This document shows positions 25,338 through 34,794 of a stretch of 64,000 nt of DNA, one piece after another. The notes under the pieces are model-generated. The model saw only the letters and a list, made by a program, of their open reading frames with translations, did not search any database and was not told the DNA's origin. This DNA comes from Stieleria neptunia (lineage in GTDB: Bacteria > Planctomycetota > Planctomycetia > Pirellulales > Pirellulaceae): positions 992,001-1,056,000 of the forward strand of contig NZ_CP037423.1 in the NCBI RefSeq assembly GCF_007754155.1. Direction: 5' to 3'. A program made the position numbers and the translations under genes. Position 1 is the stretch's first letter. Each line of letters opens with the position of its first letter.

Positions 25338-26323
25338 GGTGTGGTCGTCCTGGCCAATTCAGCAATCACGGGGCGATGATCGCCGCCCAAGTCGGGGCCG
25401 ACGTGGGCGTTCTGGACGATCCAGTTTCGGTCGGCCAGGACGTGATCGATTCTGACGCCATGAAAGCGTGTGTACTTGGTGTACCCCCATCCGCTTCCGG
25501 CGATCGAAAACGCATTCTGGAAACGGTTCCAAAACTCGCGGTGAAACGTACTTTCGGCGGGCAAGTTGAAATCACCCGCGACGATCGTGGGGAGTTCCGA
25601 GTCATCGATCGCATCGACGATCTGTCTGGAAAGATCGCGGCGCAGTTGGCCCATCTGTCGGATCGCGTCCGGCCCGCGATCGAAATCCAAGTGCTGGATT
25701 CTTTCTAAGGCGGGTCGAAACGTGGGCAGGTGCACCGAAACCAATTGAATGCGACTGCCCTGGGGCCCGCCCAGTTCGCAACCGATCGCGGCCACGGCTC
25801 GGAAATTGTTTTCCGAGTGCCGGCCGAGCACGCGCGCCTCGCTCAAATCAAGCGGGCTTCCGATCACGACGTGATGCGCTTGTCGGCGTTGCCAGCCCAG
25901 TTTTCGGAACAACGGATCGGAAACCGCTTGGGTGCATTCTTGCAGCATCAAGACATCGATTCGGTTGTCGTGAATCAATTGAATGAGTTGCCGGTCATCC
26001 AGGGTGCCGCCGCCGACGTTGCAAGTCAGCACGCGAAGTGTTCGCGCCGTGCCGGTGGGAGTTGCGGTTCGGCGCGGCAACTGGAACCCCAAGATCGGAA
26101 ACAGGACGACGAAGGCATGAATCAAATAGATCGGCGTCCATCGCCATCGAAGCTTGAGGGTCAATGGGACCAGCAACAGCAGCGGCAGCGCCGCCACCCA
26201 GCGGGGCGAGAACAGAAACAGCGTGACCAGCCAATACGAATTCAGACTCGAGTGCATCACCGCAGCGCCGATGATCAACAACACGAGATACAAAATCGCG
26301 AAAATCAGCGTCGCACGTTTCAT
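25334..26323 (-). CDS. Endonuclease/exonuclease/phosphatase (EEP) family membrane protein
   Basis: 329 residues. Three TM segments (about 5-25, 33-57, 64-83), then an EEP-fold domain: VLTCNVGGG, DVLMLQE with the metal-binding Glu, VSVHLPTFRPALE, AGDFNLPAE, and the terminal GGDHRPV. Related proteins with this membrane-plus-EEP layout are common in bacteria; the substrate here is unknown and need not be nucleic acid. Its position among glycosyltransferases is unusual. Confidence 0.87.
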   Translation of the reverse strand: MKRATLIFAILYLVLLIIGAAVMHSSLNSYWLVTLFLFSPRWVAALPLLLLVPLTLKLRWRWTPIYLIHAFVVLFPILGFQLPRRTATPTGTARTLRVLTCNVGGGTLDDRQLIQLIHDNRIDVLMLQECTQAVSDPLFRKLGWQRRQAHHVVIGSPLDLSEARVLGRHSENNFRAVAAIGCELGGPQGSRIQLVSVHLPTFRPALERIQHLDFDRGPDAIRQMGQLRRDLSRQIVDAIDDSELPTIVAGDFNLPAESTFHREFWNRFQNAFSIAGSGWGYTKYTRFHGVRIDHVLADRNWIVQNAHVGPDLGGDHRPVIAELARTTTP

Positions 26324-27708
26324 CCCGCGATCCTGGATGGGTGGCTTCGTTGGGGGCCGGAGTAGCCGATGACGACGCGCATTTTACCCGCCGCCGTCAA
26401 TTGGATCTGATCGACCTGCTGAATCTCCAATTGAGAGGAATCACCGATGTGATGAAGGATCCGCTGTCGCAGCGCATCGCGGTCGTCGGCGTTCCAGTTG
26501 TCACCCACGACGACTTGCAATCGGATCACGTCGCGCCGCGTCTGGACGGCTTGGAATTGGCGAATCGCCGGGATGTCTTTGATGATGTGGGGAAAGAACG
26601 CGCCGGGCAGGTGACGGCCGTCGGGTAATTTCAACACATCCATCTGTCGGCCGACAATTTTTTCCAGCAACGGCAGCCCGCGACCACAATCGCAATCCCC
26701 CGTACCCGCCACGGCGCGATCCCCGATGGCATAACGCACAAACGGCATCGCCGTGTTGAACAGATCGGTGACCAGGATTTGACCTTCTTCACCGGGGGCG
26801 GATGGATTGCCGTGGTCGTCCACGATTTCGACGATCAAATTTTCGCTGGTCACGTGTAAGCCCCGGTGACGATCACACTCGGCGGCAATCAGGGTGAACT
26901 CGCGCGAGCCATAGGTTTCGAAGACGGGTGATCCGAAGGCGCGCTCGATCAATTCCCGTTGATGGTCGTACAATTTCTCGGAACCGACGATGATCGATTC
27001 GGGCCGGTGGGTGCGGAGACCGCGTTCGTCGATCGCCCGGGCCAAGACAAACAGCGGATTGGCGTAAGCGACCAAGACCTTGGGGCGATAACGATTGAGT
27101 CGATTGACGTAATCGCTGACATTGGATTCTGACATCTCAAAACTGTTCAGCATGTCACGTCGGTAGAGCAATCGGGCGTACAAACACTCTTTCAGGTGCT
27201 GGCGCCAGGGCAGCTTGTTCAGATTGACGCCCCACAGATGAGACTGTTTCGTGCCCGGGGACGCACCTGCCCAGCCGTATCCGCGAAAGGCCGCCGCCAC
27301 GCGTCGGTCGTTGGCGTCCCGTTCGATCAAGAACCGCAACGGGGCACCGCTGGACCCACCGGTCGCCTTGGAAACGAACGCGACGCCCGGGTAGCGGGAT
27401 CGAATGGCATCGGCGTTTTCGCGGATCATTTCGCGGGTGGTGATCGGCAAGGATCTCAGATCATCCAGGGACCAGACGGCATCGACGTCGATTCCGTGAT
27501 CGGCCCAGCGATCGCGATACCAGGCCGAATGCGCGTTGCAGTAGGTGAGCAAGTCACGCAGTCGCCGCACTTGCAAGGATTCGATTTGCTGCCGTGGCCA
27601 CCATTGGCTCGCTTCCAAGTCCCGCCAATGATGGAACGTTTTGCGACGCTTGATTCCCGATTCGAATGCGGGCAGGATCCATTTTTGATAGGCCCAATCG
27701 ATCATCAT
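26320..27708 (-). CDS. PaaK/CapK-like adenylate-forming enzyme
   Basis: 462 residues. AMP-binding fold of the phenylacetate-CoA ligase family: SKATGGSSGAPLRF (P-loop-like A3 motif, about 114-127), FETYGSREF, ILVTDLFNTAMPFVRYAIGD and the C-terminal GRQMDVLKLPDGR. Homologues called CapK occur in capsule and exopolysaccharide clusters; the acid activated is not established. ATGA overlaps on both sides. Confidence 0.87.
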   Translation of the reverse strand: MMIDWAYQKWILPAFESGIKRRKTFHHWRDLEASQWWPRQQIESLQVRRLRDLLTYCNAHSAWYRDRWADHGIDVDAVWSLDDLRSLPITTREMIRENADAIRSRYPGVAFVSKATGGSSGAPLRFLIERDANDRRVAAAFRGYGWAGASPGTKQSHLWGVNLNKLPWRQHLKECLYARLLYRRDMLNSFEMSESNVSDYVNRLNRYRPKVLVAYANPLFVLARAIDERGLRTHRPESIIVGSEKLYDHQRELIERAFGSPVFETYGSREFTLIAAECDRHRGLHVTSENLIVEIVDDHGNPSAPGEEGQILVTDLFNTAMPFVRYAIGDRAVAGTGDCDCGRGLPLLEKIVGRQMDVLKLPDGRHLPGAFFPHIIKDIPAIRQFQAVQTRRDVIRLQVVVGDNWNADDRDALRQRILHHIGDSSQLEIQQVDQIQLTAAGKMRVVIGYSGPQRSHPSRIAG

Positions 27709-28778
27709 GCTGCCTCGGCGGAGTAAAGGTTCTCGTAGGCATGCACCATTTTTCGAACACAGAACTTGGCTTCGACGCGGGCACGTCCCTCGCTGCCGAA
27801 CCGGCGGACAAGCAGCGGGTCTTCATTCAATCGCTGAATCGCTCCGGCGATCGCCGCGGGATCACGCGGGGGCACCAGGATTCCGGTTTGCCCGTCCGCA
27901 ACGACTTCGGGATTACCGCCGACGTCGCAGGCGACGACCGGCAAACCGGTCGCCATCGCTTCGAGCAGCGTCAACGAGATCCCTTCGGTGACCGACGGCA
28001 AGACGAACATGGATGCTTGCGCCAACACCGCGGGAATGTCGTCACGGATGCCGTGGAAATGAACCTGGTCGCACAATTGCAACGTTTGCGTGAGAGTTTC
28101 CAAGCGTTGACGCTCGCTGCCGTCACCGATGATGTCCAAGGCGAGACGACAGTGGCGTTGCTTGGCGACGTGGATCGCCTGGATCAGTGACGCGATATCT
28201 TTTTCAGGACTGAGCCTTGCCACCACGACGGCCCGTCCCCGTGGTCGGTTGTCGACGAGCGTGAATCGTTCCAGGTCGACGCCGTTGAAAATGGTGGTCG
28301 TTTTCTCCGCCGCGATGCCTTCATCGATCGTCAGTCTCGCCCCGTCGTTGGACACACTGACCACCCGGTCGACCCATCGTGACAGGCCGCGAAACAGGGT
28401 GGTCTGGCGACGCGAAGAATCGAACCGCTGGCCGTGCCGCGTGTGGATGATGCGGGGGGTGCGGGCGATCCTTGCCGCGGCGACTCCGTAGACATAGGCC
28501 GCGGTATTGTGGGTGTGGACGACGTCCGGTTTGATTCGGCGAAGCGTTTTGGCAAGTTGTGCGACGAGCCGGGGCTTGAGGCCTTCGCCTTTGTCCATCG
28601 CGATCACGGGCCAGCGATGCGATTCGATCTCGGGTGCCAGATCGCCGCGCGGCTGCAGCGAGACGAACGTCAATTCGTATCGCGAACGATCGGCAAAACG
28701 GGCGAATTCGACGAGCAGTTTTTCCATCCCGCCGACGTGGGTTCCGAGCGAAATGTGGACGACGTGTTGAGCGCTCAT
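27705..28778 (-). CDS. Glycosyltransferase family 4
   Basis: 357 residues from an ATG overlapping the upstream stop (ATGA); the longer in-frame extension reads as Arg-rich shadow sequence and is rejected. [19 protein letters not shown] at the start, [42 protein letters not shown] and the EX7E box [19 protein letters not shown]. Confidence 0.93.
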   Translation of the reverse strand: MSAQHVVHISLGTHVGGMEKLLVEFARFADRSRYELTFVSLQPRGDLAPEIESHRWPVIAMDKGEGLKPRLVAQLAKTLRRIKPDVVHTHNTAAYVYGVAAARIARTPRIIHTRHGQRFDSSRRQTTLFRGLSRWVDRVVSVSNDGARLTIDEGIAAEKTTTIFNGVDLERFTLVDNRPRGRAVVVARLSPEKDIASLIQAIHVAKQRHCRLALDIIGDGSERQRLETLTQTLQLCDQVHFHGIRDDIPAVLAQASMFVLPSVTEGISLTLLEAMATGLPVVACDVGGNPEVVADGQTGILVPPRDPAAIAGAIQRLNEDPLLVRRFGSEGRARVEAKFCVRKMVHAYENLYSAEAA

Positions 28779-29473
28779 GCGGCGTCCTCGGTCAAGAAGG
28801 GAACGACGCCGGGGGCAAGCGATTTGACGTGACGCGCCGGATTGCCCGCCACGATCGTGTCGGCGGGAACGTCTTTGGTCACGACCGCCCGCGCACCGAC
28901 GATCGCACGATCGCCGATGTGAACGCCCTTCAAGATGATCGCTCCGTGGCCGATCCAAACGTCGTCACCGATCGAGACGGAGGAAACCTCGTGCGAAGGC
29001 GTCGTCAATCCGTTGCGACGATCCTCTGCGTCGATCGGATGTCCATCAAAATCGCTGATCCGAACCCCGCCGGCGATCAGACAATGGCGGCCGATCGTGA
29101 TACCGCGGCCGACGACCAGGGCGCAGTTGTGCCCGATGAACGTGCCGGTTCCGATCGACAGCGACGGTGAATCGCAATGCCGCGAACTGAACGCAAACGA
29201 CGACTTTCCCGATAGCGTGACCTCGTCGCCGATCGAAAGCTCTCCGCGGCCGACCAGGTACGGCAATTGCTCCATGCGAAAACGCTTTCCGACGGCAACG
29301 CACTGGCTGCGAAAGAGTGGTTCGTACCAACAGAATCTGGCCGCCCAACCGATCAGCTCGCGCGCGACGACGTGCATGCGGTACAGCGCCGCAAAGATCG
29401 GCCGATTGATCGCGGTCACCGGCAGATGGCACTGCAACAACCATCGAACCGTCGTTTTGATTCGGTCACGCAT
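28775..29473 (-). CDS. Hexapeptide-repeat acyl-/acetyltransferase
   Basis: 232 residues from an ATG overlapping the previous stop (TGATG). The C-terminal 150 residues are left-handed beta-helix hexapeptide repeats ([38 protein letters not shown]) with the catalytic-type His and the AGNPARHVK ending of the WbbJ/LacA family. The N-terminal 60 residues are a helical extension. It would O- or N-acylate a sugar. Confidence 0.9.
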   Translation of the reverse strand: MRDRIKTTVRWLLQCHLPVTAINRPIFAALYRMHVVARELIGWAARFCWYEPLFRSQCVAVGKRFRMEQLPYLVGRGELSIGDEVTLSGKSSFAFSSRHCDSPSLSIGTGTFIGHNCALVVGRGITIGRHCLIAGGVRISDFDGHPIDAEDRRNGLTTPSHEVSSVSIGDDVWIGHGAIILKGVHIGDRAIVGARAVVTKDVPADTIVAGNPARHVKSLAPGVVPFLTEDAA

Positions 29474-30405
29474 CACGACACTCCTTCGGGTTGATTGGGA
29501 CGCATCATCGACTGGCGAAGCAAGACCAGCAATCGCTTCAGCCTGCCCAGACGCTTCATGGCGGGCATTCCGGCAAACGGAAGGGGCCAACCGGCAACCG
29601 AACGCATCAACATCGGCAGCGCCGTGGAGGGCTGCGGATCCATCGCCGCCCAGCGATAGCGGACGTACGAGGTCCAGAACAACCGTGAAGGAAGACTCAA
29701 CAGCGATCGATTGCGTTGGATGACCTCCAGCATCTTGCTGCAGTCGACTTCGATGCTGCCCCGGGACAGGCTGCCCGGTTCCAAGACCGCAGTCGCCAGC
29801 GGTTGCGAATCCAGGTAGACGGTGTTGTTGGCCGCCAATCGAATCCACAGGTCGCGGTCTTCGGCGGGTTCCAAACCGGAAATGAAGCGCAGGTTTTCGA
29901 TGGCGGGGCGTCGGACCAACACCGTCCCGGTCCAGTGCAGCGTGCCGAGCATGAAGGCGTCGGCGCCGCTGGCTCGCAGGGGGCGGTCGTACCATCGGTT
30001 TGATTTGGATTCATTGAGTGTCGGCGGCAATCCCGGCGACTGACTGTAGAACCGCCCCGCGACGACGTTGACTTCCGGATAGGCTGCAAAGATCGAAAGC
30101 TGGCGTTCGATCTTGTCGCGTTCCCAATGATCGTCGGCATCGAGGAATCCGACGAAGTCACCGGTGACCGCGTCGAGCCCACGATTGCGGGCGGCGGCGG
30201 TTCGTGAATTGGCCTGGCGAATCAGGGTGACCGGATCGGAGTATCGCGACTGGACGAACTCGGCCAAGCCGTCGCTGCTGCCGTCGTCGACCACGATGAT
30301 TTGCCACAGCGGTACCGTTTGCGCCAGGCAACTGTCGATCGCCCGGGCGATGGTGGCCGAGGCGTTGTAGGCCGGGATCACGACACTGACGGTAGGGTTG
30401 CTCAT
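29473..30405 (-). CDS. Glycosyltransferase family 2
   Basis: 310 residues. GT-A domain: [41 protein letters not shown] and the DxD-type [11 protein letters not shown]. The C-terminus (230-310) is helical without clear TM. Overlaps the upstream gene by 4 bases. Confidence 0.94.
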   Translation of the reverse strand: MSNPTVSVVIPAYNASATIARAIDSCLAQTVPLWQIIVVDDGSSDGLAEFVQSRYSDPVTLIRQANSRTAAARNRGLDAVTGDFVGFLDADDHWERDKIERQLSIFAAYPEVNVVAGRFYSQSPGLPPTLNESKSNRWYDRPLRASGADAFMLGTLHWTGTVLVRRPAIENLRFISGLEPAEDRDLWIRLAANNTVYLDSQPLATAVLEPGSLSRGSIEVDCSKMLEVIQRNRSLLSLPSRLFWTSYVRYRWAAMDPQPSTALPMLMRSVAGWPLPFAGMPAMKRLGRLKRLLVLLRQSMMRPNQPEGVS

Positions 30406-31565
30406 GCGGCCGCCCTCGTGTCGTTGGTGACGTGACGGTAGTAACGCAGGATCTGATCGACGACCACGTCGGTGCTGAACTGATCGCAGCAGTGCTGCCG
30501 TGCGGCGAGTCCGAGTTGTCGTCTTTCATTCCGATCGGTCAGCAACTGGGCCAACGCGCTGGCCAAGCCGCCACGCCGGGACAAATCGAGCGACCGGCCG
30601 CCCGGCCCGATCATCCACTGCATGACGGGGTGCCGATGGACCAGGCAAGGCAGACCACTGGCGGTGGCTTCCAAGAGCGCGATCGGCATCATCTCTTTCA
30701 GACTGCCCAGCGCGAACACATCGGCCGCGCGGTACAGGTCCGCCATGCGGGTTCGTGGAAATCGAACCAGGAATCGAACGCGGTCGGCCAGTCGCCGCTT
30801 GCCCATCGCGATCAGTTCGTCGGTTTCCGATTCGCGACCGCCGGCGATGACCAGCCAGGCGGGCAATTCGGGGTGTTGGTGGAGCAACGCGTGAAATTCA
30901 TCGATCACGTCATCGATCCGTTTGTGCCGCCGCTTGATCGCTGCGGCGACCAGGACCACCAGTGCTTGTCGGGGAATTTGCAATTCATCACGCAGCGGTG
31001 CGCCGTCGCCGGGGTGGAAGTGATCGGTGTCGATAAAGTTGGGGATGGTGGTCCACGTGTGTTTGTCAAAACCGGCGTCGCGGGCTTGTTGGTGGTGCCA
31101 CGGCGCGAGGTGCTGCAGATAGGTGATCTGTTGTTGAAACCGCAGCGATTCTTCGGTCCCGTGGGCCAGGATCGTGCGTGTCTTGATGCGGCCGCGGCGC
31201 CAGGCTTTCTGCACCTGGGTCGCGACGAAGGGGTCTTGGACGTGCAGCACATCGATGTCTTCGGACCGCAGCACTTTGATCAGATTGCGCGCGAACGTGG
31301 TCTGTTCGATGGCATAGCCGCTGCCCATCCCGATCCGCCAGCCGAGCGCGGGCGGCATCGACCGCAGCAGCGCCCGGGTCTTGGCCGCATCACGGGTCCA
31401 GCAGGGAACGACGCGGTCGAAGTCGGACTCGGGTTCACCCGCACCCTTGCATCGGATGACGTGTTCGCCCCGGGCCGCGAGCGCGTTGCCCAGGTCATCG
31501 GCCCAGGCTTCGATGCCGCGGGCGACGTGTCCCAATCCGGATGAGGCGACGCAGATTTTATTCAT
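30402..31565 (-). CDS. Glycosyltransferase family 4
   Basis: 387 residues, GT-B fold. SGLGHVARGIEAWADDL, VLHVQDPFVATQVQ, ILAHGTEES, VLVAAAIKRRHKR, FALGSLKEMMPIALLEATASG (EX7E region). No TM. Coupled by ATGA to both neighbours. Confidence 0.92.
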   Translation of the reverse strand: MNKICVASSGLGHVARGIEAWADDLGNALAARGEHVIRCKGAGEPESDFDRVVPCWTRDAAKTRALLRSMPPALGWRIGMGSGYAIEQTTFARNLIKVLRSEDIDVLHVQDPFVATQVQKAWRRGRIKTRTILAHGTEESLRFQQQITYLQHLAPWHHQQARDAGFDKHTWTTIPNFIDTDHFHPGDGAPLRDELQIPRQALVVLVAAAIKRRHKRIDDVIDEFHALLHQHPELPAWLVIAGGRESETDELIAMGKRRLADRVRFLVRFPRTRMADLYRAADVFALGSLKEMMPIALLEATASGLPCLVHRHPVMQWMIGPGGRSLDLSRRGGLASALAQLLTDRNERRQLGLAARQHCCDQFSTDVVVDQILRYYRHVTNDTRAAA

Positions 31566-32686
31566 GAGCCGGAACTCCCGTGGGCCGCCAGTGACGGCGT
31601 CCTTTGATTGGCGACGACGGATTCGTCGTTGTAGCGGAAGCGATCTTTCAGCCGCAGGATCGGCTGTTCAAAGAACCGCCATGACAACGCGGCGACGGCC
31701 AGTGACACGATCACCTTGGTGACATCAAGCCACCACGGGTCGCCCATCTTCCAGCGAAACTTTACCAGCGTGTCCAGGTTTTCGTACAACACCAAATGGT
31801 ACAGGTACAAGCCGTAGCTGATCGTTCCCAGACTGACCAGGTATCGATTGCGAAACACCGCCAGCGGCCGGGTTCCGGTCATGCACACGAACAGTCCGAT
31901 CACGCCGAAATAGGCCAGGCTGATGACGGCAACCGGCAGGGACAGTTGCAAGTATTCGCCGCCGGTCAACGCCGGGTTGTTCCGGCACAAAATCCAGTAC
32001 ATCGCCGCATAGACGATGAAGCTAACCGAGGCGATCGACGCGTAGCAAACCGCCTGACGCTCACGTTTGACCGACCGAGTGCGAAGCATGACCCAAGCCA
32101 AAATCGCACCCAGAGCCAGGCTGTCGGTATGTCCCAGTAACACGGTCTTGGGTAAACCCTGGCTGCGCAACAGAATCGGCAACACGACGAACAGCCCGGC
32201 AAGCCACCATTTCGAGCGGCCCCGAAGCAGCAACAGTGCGGCGGGCCAAAAGAGATAAAACTGTTCTTCGATCGCCAACGTCCACGTGTGGCCCAATGCC
32301 AGGTCTACCGGCGGAGTTTCCCCGCCCCAGTACTGATGGATGTTTTGCAGATAGACCAAGTAGTAACCAAACCCCGACGTGTCGGCGGGCGTGGCGCGGA
32401 TCAAGTTGACGGCGTACGCCATCAGGATCACCAGATAGTAGAGCGGCAGGATCCGCAGGCTTCTGCGCCAGTAGAACGCGCGCAAGAACTGTGGCTGATC
32501 GAGATTGCGTTGAATGATTCCGGTGATCAAGAATCCCGACAGCACAAAGAACAAATCGACTCCCGTCGCACCGAACCAAAACCCGCGCGGCAGATGGCAG
32601 CACAGCACGGCCATCGCGGCGATTCCCCGTAATGCGTCGAGTTCCACAATGTAGGGTGCGGTCGTGGTTGGTTTCGTCGATTCCAT
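31562..32686 (-). CDS. Acyltransferase family 3 membrane protein
   Basis: 374 residues with about ten hydrophobic segments. Opens LDALRGIAAMAVLCCH (conserved RG and His), then DLFFVLSGFLITGII, RRSLRILPLYY and HTWTLAIEEQFYLFWP, all typical of Acyl_transf_3. Such proteins O-acetylate or succinylate glycans in the inner membrane. Confidence 0.95.
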   Translation of the reverse strand: MESTKPTTTAPYIVELDALRGIAAMAVLCCHLPRGFWFGATGVDLFFVLSGFLITGIIQRNLDQPQFLRAFYWRRSLRILPLYYLVILMAYAVNLIRATPADTSGFGYYLVYLQNIHQYWGGETPPVDLALGHTWTLAIEEQFYLFWPAALLLLRGRSKWWLAGLFVVLPILLRSQGLPKTVLLGHTDSLALGAILAWVMLRTRSVKRERQAVCYASIASVSFIVYAAMYWILCRNNPALTGGEYLQLSLPVAVISLAYFGVIGLFVCMTGTRPLAVFRNRYLVSLGTISYGLYLYHLVLYENLDTLVKFRWKMGDPWWLDVTKVIVSLAVAALSWRFFEQPILRLKDRFRYNDESVVANQRTPSLAAHGSSGS

Positions 32687-32689
32687 CGA

Positions 32690-33688
32690 TCAGGCTCCTA
32701 CTCCGTACCGTGCCGACAGGGCGTCCAGGACGATGCGACGGACGCGTCGCAGGCGTGCCAGCGGACGTCCCAGGCCGAGCGGATGGGGCCACGGCCAGTT
32801 GCCGATGGAATTGACGGTCGCCCGCAAGGCTTCCCCGTAGCGTTTTTCCACATCGCACAATTCAATCGCCCGTTCAAACTCTCTGGCGGCGAGCCCCTGT
32901 TTGACGAAACGCCGGATCCCCGGCACGTCTGCATAGCGGTTCGGCAGCGAGCGGGTGAACCGCATGTCCAGATCGAAGGTGCGGTCACGGTTTCCCGCGC
33001 TGGCGCCGTCGGACCGCTGTCGGAACCTGGCCAGCGGTGTTTCCAGACGACCGACCGTCCCGATCCGGCTCAAACGCAGCCACAATTCGTAGTCTTCGGA
33101 GATATCCATCGTTTCATCGAACAAGCCGACCGTCCGCAGCGCGTCACGACGACAGACGACCGTCGGTGTGCCGAGTCGATTGCGAACGACCATTTCGGCA
33201 AAGCTGTATCGCCGCAACGTGGTGGTCTGGTCGATGCAGGACGGTGTGCTGTCCCAGGGAATCATGATCGAACCGATCGCCAGCAGTCGTGGATCGGTCT
33301 GCAGTGCAGCGACTTGCAGGGCCAATTTGCTCGGCAGCCACGCATCGTCGGCATCGAGAAAGGCGATGTATTGACCGCTGCTTGAGCAGATCCCGTGGTT
33401 GCGCGCCCCCGCGGGGCCTTTGTGTCGACCGTTCATCAAGTAGGTGCAGGGAACGCCGCATCGTGCGACGATTTCGCGCGTCTGGTCGGTGGAACCATCG
33501 TCGATCACGACGATTTCCAGGTCGTCATAAGACTGCATCGCCACCGACCGCAACGCGTCCACGAGATAGCGGGCGCAGTTGTAGGTGGGGATGATCACCG
33601 AGACGCGACCCGGACGGTGGCGTTGGGTCGACGATGCGGTCCAGTTGGGCGTGATCGCTGCGGCGGCTTCGGCGTGATCGCTAGCCAT
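32690..33688 (-). CDS. Glycosyltransferase family 2
   Basis: 332 residues. VSVIIPTYNCARYLVDALRS (29-48), VIDDGSTDQT, GPAGARNHGI, FLDADDAWLPSK and EDYELWLRLSRIG. Its start overlaps the upstream methyltransferase gene by 8 bases. Confidence 0.94.
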   Translation of the reverse strand: MASDHAEAAAAITPNWTASSTQRHRPGRVSVIIPTYNCARYLVDALRSVAMQSYDDLEIVVIDDGSTDQTREIVARCGVPCTYLMNGRHKGPAGARNHGICSSSGQYIAFLDADDAWLPSKLALQVAALQTDPRLLAIGSIMIPWDSTPSCIDQTTTLRRYSFAEMVVRNRLGTPTVVCRRDALRTVGLFDETMDISEDYELWLRLSRIGTVGRLETPLARFRQRSDGASAGNRDRTFDLDMRFTRSLPNRYADVPGIRRFVKQGLAAREFERAIELCDVEKRYGEALRATVNSIGNWPWPHPLGLGRPLARLRRVRRIVLDALSARYGVGA

Positions 33689-34739
33689 CTTGTTGTGCCT
33701 CGATTCGAAAGAAGCTCAAAAAGTTTGAACGCACCGGCGGTGTGCGCAGCAGCGCGTTGTAGTCATCTTGTCGAACGGGGTCGTCGGCAAAGCGTTTCAC
33801 GCGAACGTTCTCGTCGACGTCCAAGAAAAACAGGGCGTCGATTTGATCGATGTAGGTGCCCGCGCGATAGTCAAACAGAACGAGTCGCCGGGCGGCATGG
33901 ATTCGATTGGGATCGTTCACGTCATCCAGAATTGTCACGCCCTGGCAGCGTGGGTCGTCCGCCAATTGTCGCGCCAGGTGGCTCTTGCCCGCCCCGGATC
34001 GGCCCACCACGGCGACCTTCAGCGTGGCGTCTTGGGGTGCATCTTGGGACGCTTGGTCCGCGAGAAACGCGGGCAGGAAATCGACGTCGCGCGCCGTCCG
34101 GTCGCAGCGAAAGAACGGGCGCCCGATGGAATCTTCACGCAGTTCATCGTTGGTGTAGCCGAGGAACTCGATGGTCTGGAACCCGCCATATTTCAGCAAC
34201 ACCCAAGCGTAATCGCGGGGGTTGTCGCCATGATGGCCCTCGAAGTACATCACTTGCGACAACCCCGCCAACCGGCTGAGGATGGAATTGCGGTCTTCCA
34301 GTTCCTTGGTGCCGTAGACGGAAAGAAACATGACGGTGTCGTGCGGTTGAAGGGCCGCCAGCGGATTGTCCAGATCGTCACAACGAAAGGTCGCTGTAGA
34401 GTCGCCGTACAAACCGCGGGCACGTTGCACGGCGGCGCTGTCAAAGTCCAAGCCGGTGACCTGGCGGGCGCCCAAGTTCATGCAATGGTTGACGATCGCT
34501 CCCATGTTGCATCCGGCGTCGAGCACACGTTTGCCCGCGATGTCGTCGGCACGAAACAGTTTCAAACGTGCATCCGTCTTGTCCCGCAATCCGACCACCT
34601 GTCGAGCGTGGTCGGAGTGGTAGTCGACGAACCATTGGTCCCGCTTGGTCGCGATGGAACGGTGCCGCGACAAGACGCGGGACACCAGTGTTCGTGGTGC
34701 ACGCGAGATTCGACGGCAGGTCGCTGAAAAATGACTCAT
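33681..34739 (-). CDS. SAM methyltransferase fused to a P-loop domain
   Basis: 352 residues. N-terminal half: class I methyltransferase with motif I VLDAGCNMGAIVNH (about 72-85), then TGLDFDSAAVQRAR. The C-terminal part (about 240-352) begins VAVVGRSGAGKSHLARQL, a Walker A with GAGKS, and continues as a small nucleotide-kinase-like fold (VLFDYRAG, FFLDVDENVRVKRFADD). A GAAGGA-type site precedes the ATG. The pairing suggests methylation plus phosphorylation, or nucleotide-dependent control, in glycan synthesis (inference). Confidence 0.82.
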   Translation of the reverse strand: MSHFSATCRRISRAPRTLVSRVLSRHRSIATKRDQWFVDYHSDHARQVVGLRDKTDARLKLFRADDIAGKRVLDAGCNMGAIVNHCMNLGARQVTGLDFDSAAVQRARGLYGDSTATFRCDDLDNPLAALQPHDTVMFLSVYGTKELEDRNSILSRLAGLSQVMYFEGHHGDNPRDYAWVLLKYGGFQTIEFLGYTNDELREDSIGRPFFRCDRTARDVDFLPAFLADQASQDAPQDATLKVAVVGRSGAGKSHLARQLADDPRCQGVTILDDVNDPNRIHAARRLVLFDYRAGTYIDQIDALFFLDVDENVRVKRFADDPVRQDDYNALLRTPPVRSNFLSFFRIEAQQDG

Positions 34740-34794
34740 CGGTTGGTCTTCCTTTCGCTGACAAGGGGCCCGAGACGCTTCTCGTGGATGGGAA

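Noticed and set aside
24207..25379. 390-codon rightward frame opposite the GT4 and EEP genes
   Set aside because: Antisense shadow of two well-supported glycosyl/EEP genes; Arg/Asp/His-rich composition with no recognisable motif.
30432..31544. 370-codon rightward frame
   Set aside because: Antisense to an intact GT4 gene and without motifs.
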